Assembly (NCBI GenBank): GCA_902791035.1
Contig: CADAUA010000001.1
Location: forward strand, 248,001 to 312,000
Reading direction: 5' to 3'
Length of the DNA: 64,000 bases
Origin: an uncultured Coriobacteriaceae bacterium
GTDB lineage: Bacteria > Actinomycetota > Coriobacteriia > Coriobacteriales > Atopobiaceae
How positions within the stretch are numbered: position 1 is the stretch's first letter; each line of letters opens with the position of its first letter. The position numbers and the translations under genes were made by a program. The notes below the pieces were generated by a model. It was not told where the DNA came from. It searched no databases and worked only from the letters and a program-made list of their open reading frames with translations. Below, piece by piece: positions 7,924 through 17,509 of the stretch.

Positions 7924-8946
7924 ATGATTCACGAGGCAATCGACAAGATCGTCCAGCACGGGGACCTCACCTACGACGAGGCCTACACCACCATGCGCGA
8001 GATCATGAGCGGCCAGACCACCCCCACCCAGAACGCAGCCTTCCTGGCGGCTCTCTCCACCAAGAACACCCGCGCCGAGACCATCGACGAGATCTCCGGC
8101 TGCGCCCAGGCCATGCGCGAGCTGGCCACTCCCGTGGAGCACCCCGGTGTGGACACGCTGGAGATCGTGGGCACGGGCGGCGACCGGTCAAACACCTTCA
8201 ACATCTCCACTACCGCGGCCCTCATCTGCGCCGCCGCCGGAGCCAAGGTGACCAAGCACGGCAACCGCGCGGCCAGCTCCAAGTCCGGCACCGCCGACTG
8301 CCTGGAGGCCCTGGGCGTGAACATCCAGCAGGACCCCCAGAAGGTGCGCGCCGAGCTCGCTGGCTGCGGCATCTCCTTCCTCTTTGCCCAGCGCTACCAC
8401 TCCGCCATGAAGTACGTGGGCCCCATCCGCAAGGAGCTGGGCTTCCGCACCGTCTTCAACATCCTGGGCCCGCTCACGAACCCGGCCAAGCCCGCCTACT
8501 TCGTGCTGGGCGTCTACGACGGCTACCTCTGCGAGCCTTTGGCCAACGTCCTCTGCAGCCTGGGCGTCAAGCGGGGACTCGTGGTCTATGGGGAGGACAA
8601 GATGGACGAGATCTCCCTCTCCGCCCCCACCAAGATGACGGAGCTCCGCGACGGCTTCTACCGCACGACCGAGATAACGCCCGAGCAGTTCGGCCTCAGG
8701 CGCTGCGCCAAGACCGACGTAGTGGGCGGCACCCCGGCAGAGAACGCCCAGATCACGCGCGACATCCTGGCAGGCGTCGAGCGCGGCCCCAAGCACGACA
8801 TCGCCCTCCTCAACGCCGCAGCAGGCCTCTACGCCTCGCAGCTTGCCCCCAGCATCCAGGAGGGCCTGGCACTCGCCCAGCAGCAGATCGACTCCGGCGC
8901 CGCCACCGCCACCCTGGAGGCCTTCGTGCGGGAGAGCAACGCCTGA
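7924..8946 (+). CDS. trpD: Anthranilate phosphoribosyltransferase
   Basis: Transfers the phosphoribosyl group of PRPP to anthranilate. The 340-aa sequence shows the PRPP-binding [14 protein letters not shown] near residues 81-94 and [21 protein letters not shown], both diagnostic. The frame opens earlier at 7882, but the first 14 codons fall in the repeat. The ATG at 7924 has an AAAGGAAAG site. It overlaps trpC by one base (TGATG). Because the hairpin lies directly upstream, trpD and later genes may have an expression level different from trpEG. Confidence 0.97.
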   Translation: MIHEAIDKIVQHGDLTYDEAYTTMREIMSGQTTPTQNAAFLAALSTKNTRAETIDEISGCAQAMRELATPVEHPGVDTLEIVGTGGDRSNTFNISTTAALICAAAGAKVTKHGNRAASSKSGTADCLEALGVNIQQDPQKVRAELAGCGISFLFAQRYHSAMKYVGPIRKELGFRTVFNILGPLTNPAKPAYFVLGVYDGYLCEPLANVLCSLGVKRGLVVYGEDKMDEISLSAPTKMTELRDGFYRTTEITPEQFGLRRCAKTDVVGGTPAENAQITRDILAGVERGPKHDIALLNAAAGLYASQLAPSIQEGLALAQQQIDSGAATATLEAFVRESNA

Positions 8947-9755
8947 TGGCCGCGGACACTAACATCCTGCAGGCGATCGCCGCCTCCAACATGGAGCGGG
9001 TGGCCTGGGAGAAGGACCTGATGCCCGCAGACGAGATGCGGGGTCGCGCCGAGGCCATGGCCTCGCGCGAGGGGGCCTTCGGCTTCCCCTTCGAGCAGGC
9101 CCTGCGCGCGCCCGGCATGTCCTTCATCTGCGAGTGCAAGAAGGCCTCGCCCTCCAAGGGGCTCATCGCCCCCAGCTACGACCCCGCCGCCATCGCGCGC
9201 GACTACGAGGCCGCTGGTGCCGCGGCCGTGAGCTGCCTCACGGAGCCCCGCTGGTTCCAGGGCTCCTGCGACCACCTAGCCGCCGTGGCGGCGAGCGTAA
9301 GCATCCCGGTCCTGCGCAAGGACTTCGTGGTGGACGAGTACATGGTGTGGGAGGCCAAGGCCGTGGGGGCCCAGGCAGTCCTTCTCATCTGCTCGATCCT
9401 GGACGACGACCAGCTGGCGCACCTGGTGCGCGTGGCCCACTCCGTGGGGCTCACGGCGCTCGTGGAGGCCTACGAGCCCGAGGAGGTGCCGCGCGCCATC
9501 GCCGCCGGCGCCCGGGTCATAGGCGTGAACAACCGCGACCTGCGCACCTTCCAGGTGGACTTCGGCCGCAGCATAGACCTCAGGCCCCTCGTGGGGCCGG
9601 ACCGGGTCTTCGTGAGCGAGTCCGGCGTGCGCAGCCGCGAGGACGTGGCACGCCTCGAGGAGGCCGGCGTGGACGCGGTCCTCATCGGCGAGACCCTCAT
9701 GCGGGCGGCCAACAAGCGCGCCATGCTGGACGACCTGCGTGGGGGTGTGGCATGA
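8946..9755 (+). CDS. trpC: Indole-3-glycerol-phosphate synthase
   Basis: TIM-barrel enzyme that closes the indole ring from 1-(2-carboxyphenylamino)-1-deoxyribulose-5-phosphate. The 269-aa chain contains the catalytic ICECKKASPSKGLI near residue 60, LRKDFVVDEYMVWEAKA near residue 123, and GVNNRDLRTFQVD, followed by the phosphate-binding SESGVRSREDV. It is a free-standing TrpC, not fused to TrpF. It is coupled to trpD by a 1-nt overlap and to trpF by ATGA. Confidence 0.97.
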   Translation: MAADTNILQAIAASNMERVAWEKDLMPADEMRGRAEAMASREGAFGFPFEQALRAPGMSFICECKKASPSKGLIAPSYDPAAIARDYEAAGAAAVSCLTEPRWFQGSCDHLAAVAASVSIPVLRKDFVVDEYMVWEAKAVGAQAVLLICSILDDDQLAHLVRVAHSVGLTALVEAYEPEEVPRAIAAGARVIGVNNRDLRTFQVDFGRSIDLRPLVGPDRVFVSESGVRSREDVARLEEAGVDAVLIGETLMRAANKRAMLDDLRGGVA

Positions 9756-10390
9756 GCGGACCTGCGGACAAGGACGGGCGCACCGCCACCACCCGCATCA
9801 AGTGCTGCGGCATGTTCCGCCAGGAGGACATGGCGGCCGTCAACCGGGCGCTCCCGGACTACTGCGGCTTCGTCGTTGACTTCCCGCGCAGCCACCGGAG
9901 CGTCACGCCCCAGAAGGCCACCCAGCTGGCAGGCCTTCTCGACCCGCGCGTGAGGGCCGTGGCCGTAGTGGTGGACCAGCCGCTCGAAGCACTCGTCGCC
10001 CTGGCCGGCACGGGGGCCTTCGCGGCACTCCAGCTCCATGGCCATGAGACGCCGGCAGACGTTCGCGCTGCGCAAGCCGCCACCGGCCTGCCCGTTATCC
10101 GCGCCTTCAAGGTCCGCGGGACGGACGACCTTCTTGCCGCGCGGGAGTCCCCGGCAGACCTGGTGCTGCTGGACAACGGCCAGGGCACGGGCCAGAGCTT
10201 CGACTGGTCGCTCGTGGCGGGGTTCGACCGCCCCTTCATGCTGGCGGGCGGCCTGGCGCCGGCGAACGTGGCCCGGGCCATCCACGAGGTAGCCCCCTGG
10301 GGCGTGGACCTCTCGAGCGGCCTCGAGACAAACAGGCTCAAGGACCCAGACAAGATCTATGCGGCAGTGGCCGCGGTAAGGAGCGCATGA
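9752..10390 (+). CDS. trpF: Phosphoribosylanthranilate isomerase
   Basis: Amadori isomerase between TrpD and TrpC. The 212-aa protein has the N-terminal catalytic-Cys motif [11 protein letters not shown] near residue 16, [32 protein letters not shown] and the C-terminal phosphate site [11 protein letters not shown] followed by GVDLSSGLE. There is a 14-residue polar extension before IKCCG. The ATG start overlaps trpC, and the stop overlaps the trpB start. Confidence 0.96.
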   Translation: MSGPADKDGRTATTRIKCCGMFRQEDMAAVNRALPDYCGFVVDFPRSHRSVTPQKATQLAGLLDPRVRAVAVVVDQPLEALVALAGTGAFAALQLHGHETPADVRAAQAATGLPVIRAFKVRGTDDLLAARESPADLVLLDNGQGTGQSFDWSLVAGFDRPFMLAGGLAPANVARAIHEVAPWGVDLSSGLETNRLKDPDKIYAAVAAVRSA

Positions 10391-11589
10391 TGGAGAACTC
10401 ACCCACCTCTCGTGGGCGCTTCGGCGACTTTGGGGGCCAGTACATCCCCGAGACGCTGATGAACGCCGTGATCGAGCTCGAGGAGGCCTACGACCACTGG
10501 AAGGACGACCCCCAGTTCGTGGCCGAGCTCGACGACCTCTACAGGAACTACGCCGGCCGGCCGTCGCTCCTCTACTATGCGGAGAACATGACGCGCGACC
10601 TGGGCGGCGCCAAGGTCTACCTCAAGCGCGAGGACCTCAACCACACGGGCGCCCACAAGATAAACAACGCCCTGGGCCAGGCGCTTCTGGCCAAGTACAT
10701 GAGCAAGACCCGCCTGATCGCGGAGACGGGCGCCGGCCAGCACGGCGTGGCCACGGCCACTGTGGCCGCCCTCATGGGCATGGAGTGCGTCGTGTACATG
10801 GGCGTGAAGGACATGGAACGCCAGGCCCTGAACGTCTACCGCATGCGCCTCTTGGGCGCGGAGGTGCGCGGCGTCGCGTCCGGCACCGGCACCCTCAAGG
10901 ACGCCGTATCCGAGGCCATGCGCGAGTGGACCTCCCGCATCGACGACACCCACTACCTTATCGGCTCCACCATGGGCCCGCATCCCTTCCCCACCATCGT
11001 GCGGGACTTCCAGGCCGTCATCTCCGCTGAGGCCCGCGAGCAGATCCTGGCCGCCGAGGGCAAGCTGCCGGATGCCGTGATAGCCTGCGTGGGCGGCGGC
11101 TCCAACGCCATGGGAAGCTTCTACCACTTCATCCCCGACGAGGGCGTGCGCCTCATCGGCTGCGAGGCGGCTGGTCGCGGCATCGACACCTGGGAGACGG
11201 CTGCCACCTTGAACACCGGCTCCGTGGGCATCTTCCACGGCATGAAGTCCTACTTCTGCCAGGACTCCTACGGGCAGATAGCCCCCGTCTACTCCATCAG
11301 CGCCGGCCTGGACTACCCAGGCGTGGGCCCCGAGCACGCCATGCTGCACGACTCCGGCCGTGCGGAGTACGTGGCCATAACCGACGACGAGGCCGTGGAC
11401 GCCTTCGAGTACCTCTCGCGCACCGAGGGTGTGATTCCCGCCATCGAGAGCGCGCACGCCGTGGCCTATGCCATGAGGCTCGCGCCCACCATGACACCGG
11501 ACCAGACCATCATCGTCACGCTCTCCGGCCGTGGCGACAAGGACGTGGCGGCCATAGCCCGCTACCGTGGGGAGGACCTCCATGACTAG
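10387..11589 (+). CDS. trpB: Tryptophan synthase beta chain
   Basis: PLP enzyme joining indole and serine. The 400-aa subunit has the PLP lysine at about residue 91 in the motif [13 protein letters not shown], plus [17 protein letters not shown], the phosphate loop GGGSNAMG and the C-terminal SGRGDKD. Its length and close spacing to trpA identify it as TrpB1, the partner of TrpA, not the stand-alone TrpB2. Two adjacent ATG codons (10387, 10390) are possible starts. Confidence 0.97.
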   Translation: MMENSPTSRGRFGDFGGQYIPETLMNAVIELEEAYDHWKDDPQFVAELDDLYRNYAGRPSLLYYAENMTRDLGGAKVYLKREDLNHTGAHKINNALGQALLAKYMSKTRLIAETGAGQHGVATATVAALMGMECVVYMGVKDMERQALNVYRMRLLGAEVRGVASGTGTLKDAVSEAMREWTSRIDDTHYLIGSTMGPHPFPTIVRDFQAVISAEAREQILAAEGKLPDAVIACVGGGSNAMGSFYHFIPDEGVRLIGCEAAGRGIDTWETAATLNTGSVGIFHGMKSYFCQDSYGQIAPVYSISAGLDYPGVGPEHAMLHDSGRAEYVAITDDEAVDAFEYLSRTEGVIPAIESAHAVAYAMRLAPTMTPDQTIIVTLSGRGDKDVAAIARYRGEDLHD

Positions 11590-12376
11590 GATCAAGAACG
11601 CGTTCACCGCCGCAGACGGCAGTCGCAAGAAGGCCTTCATACCCTTCATCACCTGCGGAGACCCCACCGTGGGGACCACCGAGAAGGCCATTCTCGCCAT
11701 GGTGGCAGCAGGCGCCGACCTGGTGGAGATAGGCATCCCCTTCTCCGACCCCACGGCCGAGGGCCCTGTGATCCAGGAGGCAAACATCCGGGCGCTAGCC
11801 GGCGGCGTGACCACCGACGACGCCTTCGACCTGGTGGCACGCCTGCGGGAGGATGGGGTGGAAATCCCCCTCGTCTTCATGACCTACGCCAACGTGGTCT
11901 ACTCCTACGGGGTGGGGCGCTTCGCCGCGCGCGGGGCCCAGGTGGGCCTTGACGGCGTGATCCTGCCCGACGTGCCCTTCGAGGAGAAGGCCGAGTTCGA
12001 CGAGCCGCTTGCCGCGGCGGGCCTCGAGCTCGTGAGCCTGATCGCCCCAACCTCGCACGACCGCGTGCGCCAGATCGCCGCGGCCTCCAAGGGCTTCGTG
12101 TACTGTGTGAGCTCGCTGGGGGTCACGGGCGTCCGCACGAACATAACCACCGACATCGGTGCCATGGTCGAGCTCGTGCGCGAAGCGACCGACGTGCCCT
12201 GTGCCGTGGGCTTTGGCATCTCCACGCCGGAGCAGGCCGCGGCCATGGCCGCCAAGTCCGACGGTGCCATCGTGGGCTCTGCCATCGTGAGGATCCTGGC
12301 CGAGCACGGCGAGGACACGATGCCCTACGTGGAGGAGTACGTCCGCGCCATGGCCCAGGCCACGCACGCAGCCTAG
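11582..12376 (+). CDS. trpA: Tryptophan synthase alpha chain
   Basis: Cleaves indole-3-glycerol phosphate to indole and glyceraldehyde-3-phosphate, passing indole to TrpB. The 264-aa barrel has the catalytic Glu and Asp in [18 protein letters not shown] (residues 43-60), plus the loop GVTGVRTNI and [10 protein letters not shown]. The start ATG at 11582 overlaps the trpB end by 8 nt and has a GGGGAGG site. A GTG at 11567 is possible but would overlap that site. It is the last gene of the operon, and a GC hairpin follows. Confidence 0.97.
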   Translation: MTRIKNAFTAADGSRKKAFIPFITCGDPTVGTTEKAILAMVAAGADLVEIGIPFSDPTAEGPVIQEANIRALAGGVTTDDAFDLVARLREDGVEIPLVFMTYANVVYSYGVGRFAARGAQVGLDGVILPDVPFEEKAEFDEPLAAAGLELVSLIAPTSHDRVRQIAAASKGFVYCVSSLGVTGVRTNITTDIGAMVELVREATDVPCAVGFGISTPEQAAAMAAKSDGAIVGSAIVRILAEHGEDTMPYVEEYVRAMAQATHAA

Positions 12377-12391
12377 GCCAGAAACCAATCG

Positions 12392-12429
12392 CGCCGGGGT
12401 CGTGGGACCATCGCCCTGCGACCCCGGCG
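12392..12429 (+). terminator. GC-rich hairpin at the end of the trp operon
   Basis: Arms CGCCGGGGTCG (12392-12402) and CGACCCCGGCG (12419-12429) are perfect with a 16-nt loop. A short mixed T-stretch (GTTCGTC) follows. It lies between convergent trpA and the TetR gene and probably stops both. Confidence 0.75.
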
Positions 12430-12483
12430 TGTTCGTCAAATGTCCTTGCGGCGATACCCTAGCGCGGTGGCTACGCCCCGCAG

Positions 12484-13110
12484 CTAGGCCCCATAACCCT
12501 TGAGAAGGGCCTCCATGCCACCATGCGTAAAGCGGATGACCGTCTGCATGTGATGCTCCGCCTCGTCGCGGGTCTCGTCGTTCTCCAGGATGCTCACCAG
12601 GGTGTGGAGCTCCGCCTCCGCGAGCCAGCTCACGATGAAACCCGAGTTGGGGGACGGGGTGTGCCCGCCGGCGGTCATGTATTCGCGCACGCCGCTCTCC
12701 AGGGCCGCAGTGGCCTCGTCGAAGATCTCCTTGACCACTCGGTTCTCGCGGTTGCCCACGAGGATCCCCACCGTAAGGCGATTGCTGTAGAAGATGTCCA
12801 GCAGGCCCGAGCTCACCACGTAGTCCGCGTCCCCGCCCCACGGGAAGGTCGTGTCGACCTCAGCGGCGCCCTCGCTTGCGGAAGACTCAAAGAGCTTGTG
12901 CACGGCATCGGTCACGGGGGCGATGACCTGACGGAAGAGACCCTCCTTGTTCTCGTAGAAGAAATAGAGGGCACCGGTGGTCACACCGGCCTTGGAACAT
13001 ATCTGTCGTAGGGAGGCGCCGTCATAGCCCTTCTCGGCAAACTCCTCGGTCGCCGACTCAACGAGGCGCCGCCTGGTCTCCGAGCTGTTTGACTGGGCAC
13101 GTCTGGACAT
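12484..13110 (-). CDS. TetR/AcrR family transcriptional regulator
   Basis: DNA-binding regulator of 208 aa. The N-terminal helix-turn-helix is clear at residues 12-55 (RRRLVESATEEFAEKGYD, then SLRQICSKAGVTTGALYFFY). The rest is a divergent ligand/dimer domain that does not reveal the ligand. The frame is open up to 13236, but MSRRAQSN at 13110 gives the usual TetR N-terminus and has a GGTGGTG site. It is divergent from plsY, with a 246-bp shared control region holding a 12-bp palindrome, so autoregulation and control of the plsY side are the simplest reading. Confidence 0.88.
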   Translation of the reverse strand: MSRRAQSNSSETRRRLVESATEEFAEKGYDGASLRQICSKAGVTTGALYFFYENKEGLFRQVIAPVTDAVHKLFESSASEGAAEVDTTFPWGGDADYVVSSGLLDIFYSNRLTVGILVGNRENRVVKEIFDEATAALESGVREYMTAGGHTPSPNSGFIVSWLAEAELHTLVSILENDETRDEAEHHMQTVIRFTHGGMEALLKGYGA

Positions 13111-13234
13111 GACAACACCACCTATCCCCACGGGGGCACACCGCCTTGAGCACGTGTGCCCGTCTCGCATGGAGACATGATACTGTGAGGGGAAAAGTTC
13201 CCAGAAACTAATGCCACATGTTTCCCGTGCTGTC

Positions 13235-13264
13235 ACAAACCATGACCCAGTTTGTTACGTAACA
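13235..13264. promoter_or_regulatory. Candidate TetR operator in the divergent TetR/plsY region
   Basis: TGTTACGTAACA at 13253-13264 is a perfect 12-bp palindrome. Its left half overlaps GTTTGT, which pairs with ACAAAC at about 13235-13240, giving nested symmetry. Size and place between a TetR gene and its divergent neighbour suit a TetR-dimer site. No binding data; this is inference from symmetry and position. Confidence 0.5.
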
Positions 13265-13356
13265 GTGATAGGAGGGCACCAGCTCAAAGGCCCAGCGGAA
13301 CCCAGTGCCGTGACATAGAATGTCGTAGCGGTACCCCTTCTCGAATGGAGGCAGGC

Positions 13357-13995
13357 GTGAATGTAATGCAGGAAACGTGTTGCCTCCTAGTGGGTTATGC
13401 ATGCGGCAACCTCCTGACGGCAGACCTCGTGTGCCGGGCCAAGGCGGGGAGGAGCGCCTTCCAGACGGGCGACGGCAACCCAGGCATGGCCAACGTGGGT
13501 CACACGCTGGGCGTCGGCGCCGCCGTAGCGGTACTCGCAGGCGACATCGGCAAGACCCTGCTCGCCTGGTGTCTGGGCAACGCCATGGCGCCGGTCGAGG
13601 GCAGCCTGGCTGGCCTCATAGCCGGTGTGGGGGTCACCCTGGGCCACAACTACCCCGTCTGGCACGGCTTCCGTGGCGGCAAGGGCGTGACCACCACCTG
13701 CTCCGCCATCATTCTGGCCAACCCCGTGACGGGCTTGGCATCGTGCCTTGTGGGCCTTGCGACCGTGCTCTTGGAGGGTCACCTCTGCGTGGGAGCCGTG
13801 GCCATCACCACCGCATGGCTCGTGCTCTCGGCAGCCTTTGGGACCCCTGCCCAGACGATCGCCGCCGTGATGCTGGAAGTCCTCATGGTCATGGCGCACG
13901 GTTCCGCCATTCGCGGCATCGCCACTGGCAAGACCGGCCGTGCCACGCTCTCCGCCAAGTTCTGGGTCATGCTGGGCCACCCCCGCAAGAGCTAG
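13357..13995 (+). CDS. plsY: PlsY-like glycerol-3-phosphate acyltransferase (divergent)
   Basis: Membrane enzyme that would transfer an acyl group from acyl-phosphate to glycerol-3-phosphate. The three PlsY signature regions can be seen: GDGNPGMANVGHTLG near residue 34, TLGHNYPVWHGFRGGKGVTT near residue 90, and a late hydrophobic stretch. Motif 1 normally reads SxNPGxxNxxR; here the final Arg is replaced by His, and the usual GSIP start is GNLLTA, so this is a divergent member or paralogue. I choose GTG 13357, with a GGAGGC site 5 nt upstream; ATG 13366 is the alternative. The next gene starts 8 bp later. A role with GlpK downstream, which makes glycerol-3-phosphate, is an attractive inference. 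Confidence 0.8.
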   Translation: MNVMQETCCLLVGYACGNLLTADLVCRAKAGRSAFQTGDGNPGMANVGHTLGVGAAVAVLAGDIGKTLLAWCLGNAMAPVEGSLAGLIAGVGVTLGHNYPVWHGFRGGKGVTTTCSAIILANPVTGLASCLVGLATVLLEGHLCVGAVAITTAWLVLSAAFGTPAQTIAAVMLEVLMVMAHGSAIRGIATGKTGRATLSAKFWVMLGHPRKS

Positions 13996-14003
13996 GGGGC
14001 CAC

Positions 14004-14693
14004 ATGGAATGGGTTGACGAGCGCTTGCATGACCTAGCGGACACCACCTCCGACTACCGTGAGTTCAATACGAGGATCTTGGCCACCGTGGATCCCGCCA
14101 CCGTCGTGGGCGTGCGGGTCCCGGCCCTACGGAAGCTCTCCAGGGAACTCTGGCGCTCGCCCGACCGCGATGCCTTCCTGGCCGAGCTGCCACATGCCTG
14201 GTACGAGGAATACCTCCTCCATGCCTATCTCGTGAATCGCCTCCCCTCCACCGAAGACGCCATCACCCGCCTCGATGCCCTTCTCCCCTACGTGGACAAC
14301 TGGTCCGTCTGCGACGCGCTCAACCCCAAGGCCCTGGCCAGCCTTCCCGTGGAGAGGCTCGTATCCCTCGCCCGAGGCTGGATGGCCTCTCCCAACGAGT
14401 ACACCCGCCGCTTCGGCGTAGCGATCCCCTTCCACTACCTGCTGGACAGCAAGTTCGACCCCAGCCAGATCAGCCTCGTGGTGGCGGCGGACGACGGTCG
14501 TTACTACGTGCAGATGATGGCCGCCTGGTATCTGGCGGAGGCCATGGTCGCACACGAGAAGGACGTCATGCCCTGGCTGGAGGGCAATGAGCTGAGTCCG
14601 GGCCTGCGTCGCAAGGCGATCCAGAAGGCCATCGAGAGCTACCGCATTCCCGATGCGACCAAGGACCACCTGCGGGCTATCCGCCGCCGCTAG
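14004..14693 (+). CDS. DNA alkylation repair protein (AlkD-like HEAT-repeat family)
   Basis: A 229-aa all-helical protein of the DNA alkylation repair family (PF08713), related to AlkD glycosylases that excise N3- and N7-alkylated purines. The catalytic-region signature DNWSVCDALNPKAL is at about residues 93-106, and HEAT-like helices follow (YVQMMAAWYLAEAM). The start ATG 14004 is 8 bp after plsY with a GGGGG site, so the two are probably in one transcript. Many relatives in Firmicutes and Actinobacteria are uncharacterised. The enzymatic role is inferred from the Asp/Trp motif. Confidence 0.85.
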   Translation: MEWVDERLHDLADTTSDYREFNTRILATVDPATVVGVRVPALRKLSRELWRSPDRDAFLAELPHAWYEEYLLHAYLVNRLPSTEDAITRLDALLPYVDNWSVCDALNPKALASLPVERLVSLARGWMASPNEYTRRFGVAIPFHYLLDSKFDPSQISLVVAADDGRYYVQMMAAWYLAEAMVAHEKDVMPWLEGNELSPGLRRKAIQKAIESYRIPDATKDHLRAIRRR

Positions 14694-14821
14694 GCCTGGC
14701 CGGTCCTCTGGGCAGGCATGCCCGCCTCATTTGCGAGCTGGTACTGGGAGATGCCCATGGGCTTGAGAAACTTCTCCTCAAGGAGCTCCCCAGGGGTGGG
14801 CGGTACTAGGCGATCACTCAT
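14690..14821 (-). pseudogene. Remnant of a HigA-type antitoxin
   Basis: Only 43 codons remain. They match the N-terminus of HigA/VapI-type XRE antitoxins: PPTPGELLEEKFLKPMGIS, then QYQLANEAGMPAQR, ending in a stop inside what would be the recognition helix. Full-length relatives have about 95-105 aa. No HigB toxin frame is recognisable upstream. The gene still has an excellent AAAGGAGA ribosome site and a near-consensus promoter, so a short peptide may still be made. Its stop overlaps the end of the alkylation repair gene by 4 bp. I read it as a decayed toxin-antitoxin locus. Confidence 0.65.
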
Positions 14822-14861
14822 GGCAATTTCTCCTTTCTCTATTGCATCGAATACGTGTTCG

Positions 14862-14890
14862 AGTATACTGTAGCCATCGAGTGATTGCAA
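14862..14890 (-). promoter_or_regulatory. Sigma-70 type promoter of the higA remnant
   Basis: On the minus strand TTGCAA (14885-14890) and TATACT (14862-14867) are separated by exactly 17 bp. It is AT-rich against the GC-rich surroundings. On the plus strand a weaker GTGATT-17-TATATC pair overlaps it and could serve the hydrolase gene. Confidence 0.7.
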
Positions 14891-15013
14891 ACATTCGTTC
14901 TTGTATATCTTGGCCGTCGAGGGGCACTTGCCGAGCGGCTGCGGATGAGTCACGAAGAAGTGGGCGGGCAACCCACAAACTGGATGTCGTCACATGAGCC
15001 AGGGAGGTCGCAA

Positions 15014-15967
15014 ATGGGTGGGGTCAGTCAGGAAGAGATCACGTTCGTCTCCACGGACGGCATGTCCAAGGTCCACGGCTACATATGGTGGCCGTCGCCC
15101 GAGCACGAGCTCATGGGAGTCGTGCAGATCGTGCATGGCATGTGCGAGCACATAGAGCGCTATGACGGCTTTGCCCGCTGGCTGGCTGCCGCGGGCTTCG
15201 TGGTGGCGGGCCACGACCAGGTGGGCCATGGCCAGACCACGCCCCGGGACCAGTGGGGCGTCCTCCCGGCCAAGACCGGACGGGACGTGCTGGTGGGAGA
15301 CGTGCAGCGGCTCCGCGAGCTCGTGAGCTCCAAGGCTCCCGGCGTGCCCTACTTCGTCTTCGGCCACTCCATGGGCAGCTTCGTGGTTCGCGCCTACCTC
15401 TCCGAGCACGCGACCGGGCTGGCAGGCGCCGTCATATGTGGCACCGGCTTCGTCAAGCCCGCCACCAGCCGTCTGGGTAACCGTCTGGCCTGCCTGATCG
15501 CCTCCGTACGGGGCGACGCCGCCAAGAGCAACCTGCTCCACAGCATGGCCGACGGCCCCTATTCCAAGGCCATCCCCAATGCCAAGACCGACTTCGACTG
15601 GCTCTCCCACAACGAGGAGAACGTCCAGCGCTACATAGCCGACCCTGCCTGTGGCTTCATGTTCTCCGCCGGCGGCTATGCCACCCTCACCCAGCTCACG
15701 GCCGAGGTCTGCGTGCCCGAGTGCACCAAGGCCTACCCGGCGGCACTCCCCCTCCTCTACATCGGAGGCGCTGAGGATCCCGTGGGCGACTGTGGCAAAG
15801 GCGTGCGCGAGGCCGCCGACCTTGCCCGTTCCACCGGCTCGACCGACGTGACCTGCACCGTCTACGACGGCATGCGCCACGAGATCCTCAACGAGACCGG
15901 CCACGAGCGCGTCTTCGCTGACGTGCTCGCCTGGCTCCAGTCCAAGCTGCCCCAGAAGGAGGCATAG
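15014..15967 (+). CDS. Alpha/beta hydrolase, monoacylglycerol-lipase/lysophospholipase type
   Basis: Serine hydrolase of 317 aa with the Hydrolase_4 (monoglyceride lipase) pattern: oxyanion HGMCEHIERYDGFA near residue 39, nucleophile elbow FGHSMGSFVVRAYL near residue 117, a late acid near GGAEDPVGDCG and the catalytic His in YDGMRHEILNE. No signal peptide is visible. The ATG at 15014 is chosen over the earlier open frame because GGGAGG stands 6 nt upstream. The gene ends 2 bp before glpK, which implies coupled expression and suggests that the enzyme releases glycerol from glycerides for GlpK. That link is inferred from gene order. Confidence 0.87.
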   Translation: MGGVSQEEITFVSTDGMSKVHGYIWWPSPEHELMGVVQIVHGMCEHIERYDGFARWLAAAGFVVAGHDQVGHGQTTPRDQWGVLPAKTGRDVLVGDVQRLRELVSSKAPGVPYFVFGHSMGSFVVRAYLSEHATGLAGAVICGTGFVKPATSRLGNRLACLIASVRGDAAKSNLLHSMADGPYSKAIPNAKTDFDWLSHNEENVQRYIADPACGFMFSAGGYATLTQLTAEVCVPECTKAYPAALPLLYIGGAEDPVGDCGKGVREAADLARSTGSTDVTCTVYDGMRHEILNETGHERVFADVLAWLQSKLPQKEA

Positions 15968-15969
15968 CA

Positions 15970-17475
15970 ATGAGCGCACCCACTGGCGAGAAGTACGTCG
16001 TTGCCCTCGACCAAGGCACCACGAGCTCACGCGCCGTCCTCATAGACCGCAACGGGCAGATGGTGGACTGCGTCCAGCGCCCCTTCCAGCAGATCTTTCC
16101 CCAGCCTGGCTGGGTGGAGCACAACCCGCAGGAGATCCTCTTCTCGCAGATAGGCTCCCTCACCGAGCTCCTCCAGCGCCACAACCTAAGCGCGGGGAAC
16201 ATCGACTCCATCGGCATAGACAACCAGCGCGAGACCACCATCGTGTGGGACCCCACCACGGGAGCCCCCATCTACAACGCCATCGTCTGGCAGTGTCGCC
16301 GTACGGCAGACCTGGTGGGGCAGGTCTGCAGCGCCCCGGATGTCCGCGACATGGTGCGTGCCAAGACGGGCCTTCTCCCCGACCCCTACTTCTCGGCATC
16401 CAAGATCGCCTGGATCCTGGATCACGTGCCAGGCTCTCGCGAGCGCGCCGCCGCGGGCGAGCTCCTCTTTGGCACCGTGGACACCTGGCTCGTGTGGGTG
16501 CTCACGGGCGGTCTCGTGCACGCGACCGACGTGACCAACGCCAGCCGCACCATGCTCTACAACATCCACGAGGGCTGCTGGGACAAGGACCTCCTTGCCC
16601 TCTTCGACATCCCCCTGGCCATGATGCCCGAGGTGCGGCGGTCGTCCGGCAGCTTCGGTGAGACGAGCTACCCCGGCGTCCCGGCAGGCATCCCCATCAC
16701 CGGTGTGGCGGGCGACCAGCAGGCTGCCCTCTTCGGCCAGTGCTGCTTCGAGCCCGGAGAGGCCAAGAACACCTACGGCACGGGCTGCTTCATGCTCCTG
16801 CACACGGGCCACGAGGCACGCCAGTCCACGCACAACCTCGTGACCACCATCGCCGCCTCGGCACCGCAGGTGGAGGGGACGGAGTACGCCCTCGAGGGGT
16901 CCGTCTTCGTGGCCGGGGCCCTTATCCAGTGGCTGCGAGACCAGCTGGGCATCATCCAGACCGCAGGCGAGACGGAGTACCTGGCCCAGAGCGTGCCCGA
17001 CACGGGCGGCGTCTACATCGTGCCCGCGTTCACCGGCCTGGGCGCCCCCTGGTGGAAGCCGGATGCCCGCGGGCTGATCTGCGGGATCACCCGCGGAACC
17101 ACCCGCGCCCACCTGGCGCGCGCGGCGCTCGAGGCCCTGGCCTACCAGATCCGCGACCTAGCGGATGCCATGGCAGCAGATGCCGGATCCCCGCTCGGCA
17201 CGCTCAACGTAGATGGCGGCGCCTCTGCCAACGCCTTCCTCATGCAGTTCCAGGCCGACCTCCTGAGCTGCGAGATACGTCGTCCGCAGAACACGGAGAC
17301 CACCTCGCTCGGAGCCGCCTACCTGGCAGGCCTCGCCACCGGCTTCTGGAGCGGGACCAACGAGCTCAGGAGCCTGCGCAGCTCGGACGACGTCTTCCGT
17401 CGCCAGATGGAGCCACAGCGGGTGGACGAGCTTCTCGCCGGCTGGCACGACGCGGTGAGAAGGACCATAAGGTAG
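15970..17475 (+). CDS. glpK: Glycerol kinase
   Basis: FGGY-family kinase that phosphorylates glycerol with ATP to glycerol-3-phosphate in the cytosol. The 501-aa protein has the N-terminal phosphate-1 motif ALDQGTTSSRAVL, the FGGY signature region in the C-terminal domain, and GGASANAFLMQFQADLL near residue 416, with the adenosine site beyond. There is no glpF or glpD/glpABC in the window, so glycerol would come from the preceding lipase-like enzyme, and its further oxidation must be coded elsewhere. It is 2 bp after the hydrolase and 34 bp before the flavoprotein gene. Confidence 0.96.
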   Translation: MSAPTGEKYVVALDQGTTSSRAVLIDRNGQMVDCVQRPFQQIFPQPGWVEHNPQEILFSQIGSLTELLQRHNLSAGNIDSIGIDNQRETTIVWDPTTGAPIYNAIVWQCRRTADLVGQVCSAPDVRDMVRAKTGLLPDPYFSASKIAWILDHVPGSRERAAAGELLFGTVDTWLVWVLTGGLVHATDVTNASRTMLYNIHEGCWDKDLLALFDIPLAMMPEVRRSSGSFGETSYPGVPAGIPITGVAGDQQAALFGQCCFEPGEAKNTYGTGCFMLLHTGHEARQSTHNLVTTIAASAPQVEGTEYALEGSVFVAGALIQWLRDQLGIIQTAGETEYLAQSVPDTGGVYIVPAFTGLGAPWWKPDARGLICGITRGTTRAHLARAALEALAYQIRDLADAMAADAGSPLGTLNVDGGASANAFLMQFQADLLSCEIRRPQNTETTSLGAAYLAGLATGFWSGTNELRSLRSSDDVFRRQMEPQRVDELLAGWHDAVRRTIR

Positions 17476-17509
17476 GTCAGAGAAGGACGCAAGACAGAGG
17501 GAGGATGCA

